From assembly GCA_019636385.1 (NCBI GenBank), contig JAHBXT010000004.1, positions 558,001 through 622,000 of the forward strand: DNA of 64,000 nucleotides, in the 5' to 3' direction. This DNA comes from Pirellulaceae bacterium. GTDB lineage: Bacteria; Planctomycetota; Planctomycetia; Pirellulales; Pirellulaceae. Made by a program: the position numbers and the translations under genes. Within the stretch, counting starts at the first letter, position 1, and each line of letters opens with the position of its first letter. Under the pieces are notes generated by a model. That model was not told the DNA's origin. It worked only from the letters and a program-made list of their open reading frames with translations, and did no database searches. Positions 25,821 through 34,994 of this stretch are shown piece after piece.

Positions 25821-28249
25821 GTCATCATCTGCACAAATTAACAGGCTGCTCACCAGCTCCACTGGCCAACTACCTCAAGGCTCTGGGAATCTTGCGGCTG
25901 GTCGCCGAACAAGCCGACGCTGAAGCCAGAGGCTGGTGGCAGGACGAATGTTTTTGCTTGCTGACAAGGCTTTCGCGGAAAGAATTGGAATTATTTTTTC
26001 TGAATGACTATCGGCCAACGCCGATTATCTCTCCCTGGAACAAAGGATCCGGATTCTTTAAAGCGAATGACCCGGGGTTATCACCGATCGAGCAGTCCTC
26101 AGCCCCTCGTTTTTCGGAGTATCGTATGGGGATTGCTGACGCAAGAAAATTGCTTGATTCTGTTGCCTTGGCAGATAGTGTCATTCGTGCAATCAAAGCA
26201 CGCACGAAGACAAACAAATCATTTCAAACGGAGGAACAACGCAACATATTGGCTGAAAGTGATACTTATCGGCAAACGCTGGATGTAATCCGAGGCTTAC
26301 AATCAAAACCCGAATTATCAGAAAGTGAGAGGAGCGATGTAGAAAACGAACTGAATACGCTTCGTGGAATCGTCGCGCGTGCTGAGCGTCCCGCCACGAA
26401 AACAGAGGCGGAGCAGCTCAAGGCTAGTGCGGCATACAAGCGACTGCTTGCTGCGGCTGATAGAAAGTTTAAAAAGCTGAAAGCCACACTGATTCCGGAT
26501 TGCCGTAAGTCTTGGAGAGGGCGACATGCGAGTTGGATATCAGCGGCCGTTGTTCTAGATGAAGACGGAACACCGCGATGGCCTTCGCTTTTGGGAACTG
26601 GTGGGAACGACGGAAACCTGGATTTCACCAATAACCTGATGCAGATTTTTTGTAGTCTGTTTGATCCCGAATCCCTTGAAGGACAATTTCGCCCAAAGGC
26701 CGACAAGCTACTTTTCAACTCATTGTGGTTGTCACCCGCAAATCAGTTGGAACCAAATGCGATCGGTCAGTTTCAGCCCGGAAATGCAGGGGGACCTAAT
26801 TCTTCAACCGGCACTACGGGTGATAGCCTTGTCAATGCATGGGATTTCGTGTTGATGATGGAAGGATCGATACTGTTTAGTTCCCGGTCAACTAGACGAC
26901 TTGACCCCGATGCAGCCAGTCGCGCGAGTGCGCCGTTTGCGATCCGCGCCCATGCGGCTGGTTTCAATTCACCCGGCAAGGAAAAGTCGCAGCGGGGCGA
27001 ACAATGGATGCCGATCTGGAATCGTCCCTCCACGTTACCGGAAGTTGCCGGACTGTTGGGTGACGGGCGATTGCAACTTGGGCGACAAACTGCCAACCGA
27101 CCTGTGGAGGCGGTGCGAGCCATCAGTCGCTTGGGAGTAGCTCGCGGCGTTGATTCGTTCGTGCGATTTGGTTACCTGGAAAGAAACGGGCAATCAACCC
27201 TGGCGGTTCCGCTGGGTAGGATATCTGTGCGGCAGCATCCGCACAGTCATTTGATCGACAATATCGCCTCCTGGATGGGGCGACTGGAACGTCGGTCTCG
27301 CGACAAACACGCTCCAGCCCGACTTGCAGACGGCGAGCGATTGCTGGCCGATTCTGTCATCGCGGCACTTACTCATGACACTTCCTCCGAACGCTGGCAG
27401 CAGGTTTTGCGAGCAGCGGTATCCATCGAAATGATGCAGGCCAGCGGAACCGCCATTGATGTGGGACCAATCCCACCATTGAATCCGCAGTGGATCAATG
27501 TGATTGGTTTTGATCACTCGCCCGAGGTCCGTCTGGCGGTCGCACTCGGAAGCGCAGCCGCAGGCTACTCCAAAGGCTCACGAGCGATTGATCCCGTTCG
27601 ACATCACTTTCTCCCGTTGCAGCGAGGAGCACGACAATTCAACACCTCGGACAGTCGATTGGTGAACGATCCGCGTGTGGTTGTTTCCGGACGTGATCCG
27701 ATCGCTGATTGTGCGGCAATTGTTCAACGTCGATTGATCGAGGCGGCCGCCAAAGGAGAACGCCGCCTGCCGCTGGTGTCTGCCTTTGGCTGTGCGGCCA
27801 GACTCTCCGATTTGGCACTGTTGCTCTGCGGTCATGTGGATCTGCAACAGACGCTGGAATTGGCACGAGCCCTGATGGCCATCAAATGGGACAAGTTTGA
27901 TTTCAAACAATTGCCGATCGTGCCACAACCTGGCTTCGTCGCAATTCCGGAAGCATGGCTGGCGATCCGTATGGCTTGCCTGCCAATGCCACTACCTTCA
28001 GGCCAGAAGATCCCGGTTGAGCCCAGCATGGTCAATCGTCTGGTATCAGGTGATGGATGTTCGGCAACTCAAATCGCCATCCAGCGTCTGCGTTCGGCGG
28101 GTATTCGACCACCGCTGCAAGCTGGGTTCACCGATGCCGCGACCGCTCGACTGTGGGCAGCCGCTCTTGTTTTTCCGTTGGACCGTCGAGCTGTTTCGAC
28201 GTGTCTGCATACACTTGATCCTAGTCAGAAAGAGAAATCCTATGTCTGA
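25817..28249 (+). CDS. csx17: Csx17 / Cas8 large subunit of type I-G Cascade
   Basis: The 810-aa protein starts MSHHLHKLTGCSPAPLANYL, followed by KALGILRLVAEQ and ISPWNKGSGFF, the recognisable N-terminus of Csx17, the Cas8-type large subunit of type I-G (I-U). It should recognise the PAM and recruit Cas3. Length is close to the family's 650-800. A Lys/Glu-rich helical segment lies around residues 115-225. The gene overlaps cas3 (ATGA junction) and csb1 (8 bp), so translation of the operon is coupled. Confidence 0.92.
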   Translation: MSHHLHKLTGCSPAPLANYLKALGILRLVAEQADAEARGWWQDECFCLLTRLSRKELELFFLNDYRPTPIISPWNKGSGFFKANDPGLSPIEQSSAPRFSEYRMGIADARKLLDSVALADSVIRAIKARTKTNKSFQTEEQRNILAESDTYRQTLDVIRGLQSKPELSESERSDVENELNTLRGIVARAERPATKTEAEQLKASAAYKRLLAAADRKFKKLKATLIPDCRKSWRGRHASWISAAVVLDEDGTPRWPSLLGTGGNDGNLDFTNNLMQIFCSLFDPESLEGQFRPKADKLLFNSLWLSPANQLEPNAIGQFQPGNAGGPNSSTGTTGDSLVNAWDFVLMMEGSILFSSRSTRRLDPDAASRASAPFAIRAHAAGFNSPGKEKSQRGEQWMPIWNRPSTLPEVAGLLGDGRLQLGRQTANRPVEAVRAISRLGVARGVDSFVRFGYLERNGQSTLAVPLGRISVRQHPHSHLIDNIASWMGRLERRSRDKHAPARLADGERLLADSVIAALTHDTSSERWQQVLRAAVSIEMMQASGTAIDVGPIPPLNPQWINVIGFDHSPEVRLAVALGSAAAGYSKGSRAIDPVRHHFLPLQRGARQFNTSDSRLVNDPRVVVSGRDPIADCAAIVQRRLIEAAAKGERRLPLVSAFGCAARLSDLALLLCGHVDLQQTLELARALMAIKWDKFDFKQLPIVPQPGFVAIPEAWLAIRMACLPMPLPSGQKIPVEPSMVNRLVSGDGCSATQIAIQRLRSAGIRPPLQAGFTDAATARLWAAALVFPLDRRAVSTCLHTLDPSQKEKSYV

Positions 28250-29264
28250 GTTCAGCAGTCTCAAATCTGTCAATCGTCTGTTGTTATCGGTGGAACTTAA
28301 GCCCGTTCAGGGAGATCGGTTTCAGCCAACGGGCTTTCCCAGCCTGGGCACGGCAACCTATCAAACACGCGATGGGCAGAATGTGCTCGTGGAGAGCGCA
28401 CAGAGTATGGCCAATCGACTGGAAGGTGTGTGCTGGGACACCGGCGTCAACCAGCCTGTTGCGTGTTTGCGGGGGATTAGCCATGTCACAGTGAACAGGC
28501 AAGGAAAGTTTCTGACAGACTCCATGCTCGAGTCGCATCGCATCAATAGCCCCTATTTGCTCGAAGGAAAGGACAAGACGTTTATCGAACAACTCAAATC
28601 TGACCTTGGTGGATTAGACGAAGGGCCAATTGATCGCCGTCTTCTGGCAGAAGTCTTGCTCAAGTACGACATCGGCAGTCTGATTCATGGAGTATTCCTC
28701 GCAAAGAAAGAGTTGGCGGGTGGTCGGTTGCGAATCGCCCGGGCTCTATCCGCATTCATTGAAGCCTACGGAGTGCGAGTTGCGGCATCCGGTGGCGTGA
28801 AGAATGATCATGTGAACCCATCAGGTGATACAAAAAGCGGATTCGGCAATGTGCCGTTTTCACGTGATGAATTTGTGGCCGACAAAATTGTCTGCCATAT
28901 CAATTTGGACCTGGCTCAAATTCGCGGCTTCGGTCTGAACGAAGATGCCGAAGTGTTGCTGATTGCGTTGGCTCTGTACCGAATTCGCAAGCTGCTCGAC
29001 GGCGATCTGCGCCTACGTACAGCCTGTGATCTGGAGCCAGTCAATCGTGAGCAGATCGTCGCCAATCGACCTGCTGGCTTTGTTCTGCCAACGCTGACGG
29101 AATTGGAAACCGCAGTTGCAGCGGCGATCAAGAAATGTGGCAACGCGATGGTTCATACCACCGTCAATTTCGAAGATGACTTGAAGAAGGCCAAAGACAA
29201 GGATTCTGCTGGCGACTCACCAGAAAATGATGAAGCTGCCGATGCTGAAGAGGATGGAGAATAA
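28242..29264 (+). CDS. csb1: Csb1 / Cas7 backbone subunit (GSU0053 type)
   Basis: The 340-aa protein is the Cas7-family backbone that lines the crRNA. Recognised segments are GDRFQPTGFPSLGTATYQ, the LVESAQSMANRLE block, DSMLESHRINSPYLL and the region RRLLAEVLLKYDIGSLIHGVFLAKKEL with RVAASGGVKNDHV. The last 30 residues are acidic and low-complexity (SAGDSPENDEAADAEED). The ATG at 28242 lies inside the end of csx17; upstream residues in the same frame are unlike the family. Confidence 0.93.
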   Translation: MSEFSSLKSVNRLLLSVELKPVQGDRFQPTGFPSLGTATYQTRDGQNVLVESAQSMANRLEGVCWDTGVNQPVACLRGISHVTVNRQGKFLTDSMLESHRINSPYLLEGKDKTFIEQLKSDLGGLDEGPIDRRLLAEVLLKYDIGSLIHGVFLAKKELAGGRLRIARALSAFIEAYGVRVAASGGVKNDHVNPSGDTKSGFGNVPFSRDEFVADKIVCHINLDLAQIRGFGLNEDAEVLLIALALYRIRKLLDGDLRLRTACDLEPVNREQIVANRPAGFVLPTLTELETAVAAAIKKCGNAMVHTTVNFEDDLKKAKDKDSAGDSPENDEAADAEEDGE

Positions 29265-29265
29265 G

Positions 29266-30894
29266 ATGCCTGCGATCAAAGTTAGTTTTCCCGCAGGTCG
29301 CTACCATGCGACTCCCTGGGGGCATCATGTCAATGAAGGACAAATCGAATGGCCCCCCAGTCCCTGGCGACTGCTGCGGGCTCTAGTCGCCTGCGGATTT
29401 GCAACTCAACATTGGCGAGAAATTCCAGAGGCAGGCAGATCACTGATCTGCAAATTGGCTGATGTCTTGCCCAGCTATCGCCTGCCCTCCGCCAGTGCAG
29501 CGCATAGCCGCCATTACATGCCGGTTGGCACGCTGGATAAAGGACGAGAAAAGACTACTCTTGTTTTCGACACGTGGGCGAATATCGGCGATGACGACCT
29601 GGTGATTCACTGGGATTGCTCATTGACCGAAGACGAACGCTCGCTGTTCGGGAAACTTGTGGACTGCCTGGGTTACCTGGGGCGGAGCGAAAGCTGGATC
29701 GAAGCCGAGGTCCTGGACGACAACTTCATTGATTCGATCCAATTCACCGCCGTTCCGCACGAGCACGGGCAGCAGCGTGGGCGCGGCTGGGAACAGATTA
29801 CGACCATTGCGCCCCTCCCAAACAACGACTATACCGCCTGGCGTGAACCGATCGTGGAGAATTTGCTGCGTGAGTTTCCGCTACCGGCAGGCAAGAAAAA
29901 GCCAACCGAAAAGTTGTTAAAGGATCGAGCAAAAACTGTACAACCTTATCCACTGGATATTCTCGAATGCCTGCAAAAAGATACGGCCTGGTGGAAGCAG
30001 CAGCGATGGAGCCAACCTCCCGGTTCGCAAAAGGTCGTCTACTGGCGACGATCCGATGCTCTGGAAGTCGGAGTACCCTATCGAATGAAGACCCCAGCAG
30101 TCCGACCAGTGACGACCATGTTACTGGCGATCACCAGTCCCAGCGGCAATAAGTCGGCGCTGCCGGCGGTGGCTCGCACTTTACCGCAGGCGGAACTATT
30201 GCACCGGGCGCTGGTTGGCTTGGTAGGCAAAGGGTCTAAGGTTGATTGCCCAGAGCTTACGGGCAAAGATAAACTGGGCCAGCCTCTGTCTGGGACTCAT
30301 TCACATGCCCATATTCTTCCGGTTGATCTGGACTGCGACGGCCATCTGGATCATGTCGTTATTCATGCGCCCGTGGGGCTGGGCGATCTGGCTCAGCAGG
30401 CAATTCGATCCATGCGACGTACCTGGACGAAGGGCGGTGTCGGCGACATGCAACTGGCGCTGGTTGGATGCGGCGACCTGGATTCAATGCGATTGATTCC
30501 CGAACCGCTGCTAGACCAGATTACGAATATCCTCGGGCCGCCTGGTGGATCGACGACCTGGGTGAGTTTGACCCCGTTTGTGCCTCCGCGATTTCAGAAA
30601 AAGCAGGGAAAGAATTCCTTGCCGGGTCAGGTGAATGCGGAACTACAATCACGAGGTCTACCTGAGGCCGCGCATATCGAAGTGTTACCATGGGACAGCA
30701 ATACGCTGCCCCTGCGCCATTTTGTACGCTGTCGCATCGGAAATCCGCCACCCACGGATGTCGGATACCCGTTGCAGATTCGATTTAGTGAACCGGTTGT
30801 ACCTATGCGTCCTATCGCACTTGGTTACGCCAGCCATTTTGGGTTGGGTTTGTTTGCGGCTGGCGGATTTGGATCGGAAGGATCGGTCGAATGA
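29266..30894 (+). CDS. csb2: Csb2 / Cas5-Cas6 fusion (GSU0054 type)
   Basis: The 542-aa protein begins MPAIKVSFPAGRYHATPWGHH, with WPPSPWRLLRALVA shortly after, the Cas5-like start of GSU0054 proteins. The C-terminal part (from about residue 330) with SHAHILPVDLDCDGHLDHVVIH is the Cas6-like processing half, where the conserved His residues are candidates for crRNA cleavage. It ends with glycine-rich HFGLGLFAAGGFGSEG, a Cas6-type loop. The start at 29266 follows csb1 by one base and has GGAG upstream; the in-frame ATG at 29227 lies inside csb1. Confidence 0.93.
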   Translation: MPAIKVSFPAGRYHATPWGHHVNEGQIEWPPSPWRLLRALVACGFATQHWREIPEAGRSLICKLADVLPSYRLPSASAAHSRHYMPVGTLDKGREKTTLVFDTWANIGDDDLVIHWDCSLTEDERSLFGKLVDCLGYLGRSESWIEAEVLDDNFIDSIQFTAVPHEHGQQRGRGWEQITTIAPLPNNDYTAWREPIVENLLREFPLPAGKKKPTEKLLKDRAKTVQPYPLDILECLQKDTAWWKQQRWSQPPGSQKVVYWRRSDALEVGVPYRMKTPAVRPVTTMLLAITSPSGNKSALPAVARTLPQAELLHRALVGLVGKGSKVDCPELTGKDKLGQPLSGTHSHAHILPVDLDCDGHLDHVVIHAPVGLGDLAQQAIRSMRRTWTKGGVGDMQLALVGCGDLDSMRLIPEPLLDQITNILGPPGGSTTWVSLTPFVPPRFQKKQGKNSLPGQVNAELQSRGLPEAAHIEVLPWDSNTLPLRHFVRCRIGNPPPTDVGYPLQIRFSEPVVPMRPIALGYASHFGLGLFAAGGFGSEGSVE

Positions 30895-30895
30895 G

Positions 30896-31745
30896 TCGGA
30901 TCAGACGTATCTAGATCAGACGGGTGAGACTGATCTGTCAAAACCGGAGAGCACAAGCCTGGCACGGATTCGCAAAAGCGGTGGTTATCGGAAATTGGCG
31001 TGTTTCAAACGACAACGATCATCTACGATGCGACGGTGTGGTTCTGCGAAAAATTTCTGGATGACCGCAAAACGCGGACGTGGACCAAATGGTTCAGGCG
31101 GCACGGTCGGGTCGCCAGAACATCTCCGAAGGAAGTCGGGCCAGCGCGACGTCGTCGCAGACCGAATTACGATTGATTAACGTCGCCCGGTCCAGCTTGG
31201 AGGAATTGCTGCTGGATTATGAGGATTACCTGCGGCATCGGCGCTTGCAGCAGCGGGAAGCCAGCAGCCCCGAAGCCACCGCCGTACGCAGCGTGGCGTC
31301 GCAGCGGAAGAAAGATCGGTCCGATCAGTCGGACCTGACCGACCTAACAGATCCACAAAGATGGTCGCTGTACTCCCAGTGGTTAGACAACGCAGATCCG
31401 ACGGTTCGGGCCAATGCCGTGATTTGCTTGATCCACCAGGCCAATTATTTATTGGACCAGCAAATCGACGCGTTGGAACAACAGTTCATTGGCGAAAGAG
31501 GTTACAGTGAACAATTAGCAACGGCGCGATTGCAAAAACCGGCCGAATTGCGGTCGGGCCTGATGCAATCGCCGCAGTGAAAACCAAGGGGGGCTACCGA
31601 TGGGGCTCAACCGCAACAACCGCCCCCCTGTCCGGTTTGTGGTGGGCTGATGTCGTTGCGTACCGCCAAAAGTGGTCGCAACGCGGGCGGTCAGTTTTGG
31701 GGCTGCACCGGTTATCCACAATACAAGGGAACATCTCCGGTATGA
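30896..31745 (+). pseudogene. Broken four-helix-bundle plus topoisomerase-type zinc-ribbon gene
   Basis: Three frames together spell one known protein type. Frame 2 gives RIRKSGGYRKL, then frame 1 gives FQTTTIIYDATVWFCEKFLD, then frame 3 gives DQMVQAARSGRQNISEGSRA and SLEELLLDYEDYLRHR. This is the S23-like four-helix bundle with its suffix region. Apparent 1-nt losses lie near 31001-31006 and 31079-31082. An in-frame TGA at 31578-31580 then separates this from CPVCGGLMSLRTAKSGRNAG and FWGCTGYPQYKG, a topoisomerase-type zinc ribbon with its fourth Cys changed to Tyr. The intact family start is not visible. It begins directly after the csb2 stop. Confidence 0.8.
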
Positions 31746-31763
31746 GCCGTGCGACAAACGGCA

Positions 31764-32741
31764 TCAGCCAGCCGCAGACTCCGGCGGCTGTGGACGCAAT
31801 TTTGTCCAGACTTTCAGCCAACCGATGCGGATTGGCGCGGCAAAGGCGTAGTAGCAGAACACCACGGGCAAGGCCATCTCGCGGAAGACAAAAACCAGCA
31901 ATAGTGCCAATAAGATTTTTAACAGCTTGGCTCGATTGCCACGCCCGCGCAAGAATTGATTGATGATGTGCGGATAGCGAATCCGCGAGATCATCAGGAT
32001 GGCCACACACACCGTAATGAGGGGCAATAGCACCGCCAAGTGTGACAAAAAGTTGCTGGATGCCTGCTTTGTGCCGGCCAGGGCCGCTGGTCCGGTGATT
32101 ACAACAGGACCGGTCAAGTGTTTCAAACCTTGAAGCCCGATCGGAAAGGCAGCGATTACTCCAGCGGCGGCCGGCGAGGGCAGTCCCTTAAAATAAGCGT
32201 GTGAGTCGGTCTCGTCGGTTTCGTTGTTGAATCGGGCTAGTCGCAGGATCGCACAAGTCATAAACATCACGGCGATCGACCATAACAGTCGTGGCGGATA
32301 CTCAATCGGCAGTCGAGCGATACTGTCGATCAACCGATGATCGGGATGCATTAACCTGAGCATCAAGAAGGCGGGGGCGACGCCAAAGCTCACCACGTCG
32401 CAGAGGCTGTCTAAATGAGCCCCAAAATCGCTGGTCTGCTTGGTCAAGCGCGCTACGCTACCATCCAGGGCGTCGAACACCATGGCCATGAAAATCAACC
32501 CGGCAGATACAAACAGCAGTTCACCAGCCGATCGCGTGACGCCGGCGGTACTGGCCAGCAATTCGCCGCTGATATCTTCTGGTCCCACCATGGCAGCAAA
32601 CGTAATGGCACCGAATCCGCACACCGCGTTGCCCAAGGTCAACAGTGTGGGCACCACGGCATAAACTTGCTGTCGAGGACGCGGTCCAAACAGAATGCGC
32701 CGGCGGCGTTGCTTCTTGGTTTCTAGTTCAAATTCGTTCAT
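31764..32741 (-). CDS. pssA: CDP-diacylglycerol-serine O-phosphatidyltransferase
   Basis: This 325-aa membrane protein makes phosphatidylserine from CDP-diacylglycerol and serine. The CDP-alcohol phosphotransferase motif is complete (DALDGSVARLTKQTSDFGAHLDSLCD: D-x2-DG-x2-AR-x8-G-x3-D-x3-D). The motif is followed by GVAPAFLML and several transmembrane helices. The N-terminus is basic (KKQRRRRILFG). It lies 38 bp downstream of psd on the same strand, so the two consecutive steps to phosphatidylethanolamine are encoded in one operon. Confidence 0.94.
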   Translation of the reverse strand: MNEFELETKKQRRRRILFGPRPRQQVYAVVPTLLTLGNAVCGFGAITFAAMVGPEDISGELLASTAGVTRSAGELLFVSAGLIFMAMVFDALDGSVARLTKQTSDFGAHLDSLCDVVSFGVAPAFLMLRLMHPDHRLIDSIARLPIEYPPRLLWSIAVMFMTCAILRLARFNNETDETDSHAYFKGLPSPAAAGVIAAFPIGLQGLKHLTGPVVITGPAALAGTKQASSNFLSHLAVLLPLITVCVAILMISRIRYPHIINQFLRGRGNRAKLLKILLALLLVFVFREMALPVVFCYYAFAAPIRIGWLKVWTKLRPQPPESAAG

Positions 32742-32779
32742 GCAATCAACTTATCGCTAACAAGACCGCCTAGCCACGG

Positions 32780-33790
32780 TCATTGTGAAAAACTCAATAG
32801 CACCGTCGAGCCCGCCTTGATCTTGTCCCCCTTTTGAACTCTCAACTCCAACCCAGGCTCGTCGGGCACAAGCAGTTCTGTCCGCGAACCCAGTTTAATC
32901 ATGCCGAATTGTTGACCAGCTTCCAGCCGGTCATCGGGCTTAACCCAGCACACGATGCGCCGAGCAATGGCTCCCGTAATTTGCCGAACAATCATGGGGC
33001 GACAACCATCCCGCGACTCCAACATCAGTGCCACTTGTTCATTCTCGCGCGCCGATTCTGGGCGGAGAGCGTTAAGGTATTTGCCGGGCTGGTATTTCAA
33101 TCCCACCACGCGGCAAGCCACAGGTGCACGATTGATATGCACATTGAAAATCGACAGGAAGATGCCGACTTTGACCGCCGGCCCACCAATGTACTCATCA
33201 TAGTCTAAACGCTCGACGTCGGAGATCGTTCCGTCGGCGGGGGCGACAACGAGATGGGGAGCCTGGGGAATTTGGCGATTGGGATTGCGGAAAAACCAGA
33301 CAATCAGCCCGGCAATCGCCGCCGAAGTTAATGTTACGAGCCAAGCCAACAGTGCCCAACCACCAGTCGCATTGACTGACCACAACAGGCTTAACAAGGT
33401 CAGCGACGAAAATCCGCCACCCAAAACCAACAACTCTGCCAGACCATCGCGGGCGAAAGGCAGTCGATCGCGCCAGGCAAAAGGATCATCTTCCGGCTTC
33501 CAGTAATAACCACCTTGATTGCGGTAGAACTTGGTATCGCGCGGATCGAGCACTGGATGCGGACAGACGTTGTATTGTCCCTGACGGCTGTGAGCCATTC
33601 GACGAACGTAGTCAGCGCGAAAGTTGGTGAGCCACCATCGACGCAACCTACCCCACCGCTGCTCCCAATGGATGATGATGCCGCCGCCGGGCTGAATATC
33701 TGTGATCTGCGGATCCATCGGCCAAGCCGGACGAGATTGGTAGCGCTGGTTTGACGCTAGTGACGGGGCGAGTTGATCGTGAGGCGACAT
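32780..33790 (-). CDS. psd: Phosphatidylserine decarboxylase with N-terminal extension
   Basis: The C-terminal about 200 residues are a short-form Psd: VVAPADGTISDV, GIFLSIFNVHINRAP, and the self-cleavage segment GMIKLGSRTELLVP, where Ser becomes the pyruvoyl group. Psd decarboxylates phosphatidylserine to phosphatidylethanolamine at the membrane. Two membrane helices precede it (ELLVLGGGFSSLTLLSLL; LLAWLVTLTSAAIAGLIVWF). About 100 extra N-terminal residues (with many Trp, Arg and Tyr, e.g. RWWLTNFRADYVRR) are not part of the usual short form. The ATG at 33790 was chosen because the longer frame overlaps the next gene. Confidence 0.92.
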   Translation of the reverse strand: MSPHDQLAPSLASNQRYQSRPAWPMDPQITDIQPGGGIIIHWEQRWGRLRRWWLTNFRADYVRRMAHSRQGQYNVCPHPVLDPRDTKFYRNQGGYYWKPEDDPFAWRDRLPFARDGLAELLVLGGGFSSLTLLSLLWSVNATGGWALLAWLVTLTSAAIAGLIVWFFRNPNRQIPQAPHLVVAPADGTISDVERLDYDEYIGGPAVKVGIFLSIFNVHINRAPVACRVVGLKYQPGKYLNALRPESARENEQVALMLESRDGCRPMIVRQITGAIARRIVCWVKPDDRLEAGQQFGMIKLGSRTELLVPDEPGLELRVQKGDKIKAGSTVLLSFSQ

Positions 33791-33840
33791 GATTTTAATG
33801 ACTGGTGTAATGCGGAAGTGTGACTGGCGGTTGCCGACTG

Positions 33841-34884
33841 CTACTGGCAGTGAACCCATTGACCCGACTGCGCGGACTGTTGCAGGCACTGGCAAATATG
33901 AATGGCATCGCGAGCATGCTGGACGCTCAGTCGCGGCTGGATCTGGCCCGATTTGATAGATGCAGCCATGTCTTCGATTTCAGCGCAAAAGCCTGAGACA
34001 TCATCGCCACCGGGTAGTTCTGGATGTACCGCCGTGCCGTCCTGATGCAACACCGATAGCGGCAGGACTTCAACGCCGTGTGGCTGCACAGACAGTTCAA
34101 ACTGCATTACCGCTTGTTGGCAATGCAATTCAAATCCATGGCAGAACGGGCGCGCTTGTTGATCGGTCACTCCACACGATGTAGCCACAAACACTCCCGG
34201 TTCGTCGAACTCCATCAGTGTATGACAGAATTTGACCAGCCCATTATGCATAGTCGCCGAGCAGACCACGCGGCGCGGCATGCCAAACAGCAGACAGATA
34301 AAGTGTGCGTCGTGAACATGCAAGTCGATCAGCGGCCCACCGACAGTGTCGGGATTATAAAAATCGGGAATCCAATCCGGCGGTGAGATGACGCGCTTCA
34401 AGTGGGCGCGCAGTGGACGACCATAGGTGCCTTGCTGAACCGCCTGATAGGCATACTGAAACTGGCCCATGTACGGCAAAACTTGAGCAACCAGCACGTG
34501 GCGCCCATACTTGTGCGCTGTCGCGAGAATCTGATCGCACTGATGCGTGTTCAAGCCCAGTGGCTTTTCGCAGAACACATGTTTACCTGCCTCTAGCGCG
34601 CGGCATGCGGCGGTGACATGCAGACTGGGAGGTAAACAGATATCGACGACATCGATATCTGGATCGCGCAGAATTTCGTCCAGCGTCTGATACACCTTCA
34701 ACTGCGAAACATCAATCTGTTGGCCGGGTGGGCCAAAATTGCCTCGGATGCCACTCCAATCACCACTGCGTTTTTTGGCATCCCGTGAACAGAAGGCAGC
34801 CAACCGGGCACCGCTACTTCGCTGGTAGGCCAAGTAGTGCATCCATCCCATAAAGCCGACACCGACAATGGCTGATTTCAACAT
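33841..34884 (-). CDS. Gfo/Idh/MocA family oxidoreductase
   Basis: The 347-aa protein has the Rossmann motif AIVGVGFMGWMH, the family EKP motif in HVFCEKPLGLN, and the C-terminal domain with GGPLIDLHVHDAHFICLLFG. In that last segment D-x-x-x-HD-like residues match the catalytic region of the family. No signal peptide is present, unlike the member at 1459, so it is probably cytoplasmic. Substrate is not predictable. It is 110 bp from hisA on the same strand. Confidence 0.9.
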   Translation of the reverse strand: MLKSAIVGVGFMGWMHYLAYQRSSGARLAAFCSRDAKKRSGDWSGIRGNFGPPGQQIDVSQLKVYQTLDEILRDPDIDVVDICLPPSLHVTAACRALEAGKHVFCEKPLGLNTHQCDQILATAHKYGRHVLVAQVLPYMGQFQYAYQAVQQGTYGRPLRAHLKRVISPPDWIPDFYNPDTVGGPLIDLHVHDAHFICLLFGMPRRVVCSATMHNGLVKFCHTLMEFDEPGVFVATSCGVTDQQARPFCHGFELHCQQAVMQFELSVQPHGVEVLPLSVLHQDGTAVHPELPGGDDVSGFCAEIEDMAASIKSGQIQPRLSVQHARDAIHICQCLQQSAQSGQWVHCQ

Positions 34885-34994
34885 TGTGGAAACAATTCCC
34901 CAAAAGTGAACCGATGTAAAACATGAATTGTTTTATGAGTGGCTTTCAGCCAACTACCGTCCAGTGGGCTGCTGATCATCTACGCCTGGACACA

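Noticed and set aside
31577..31963. Plus-strand frame of 128 codons overlapping the pssA end
   Set aside because: It is antisense to pssA and out of frame with the recognisable zinc-ribbon sequence, which explains the region better.
33791..33895. N-terminal extension of psd
   Set aside because: It would overlap the upstream oxidoreductase gene. The ATG at 33790 leaves a normal 50-bp gap.
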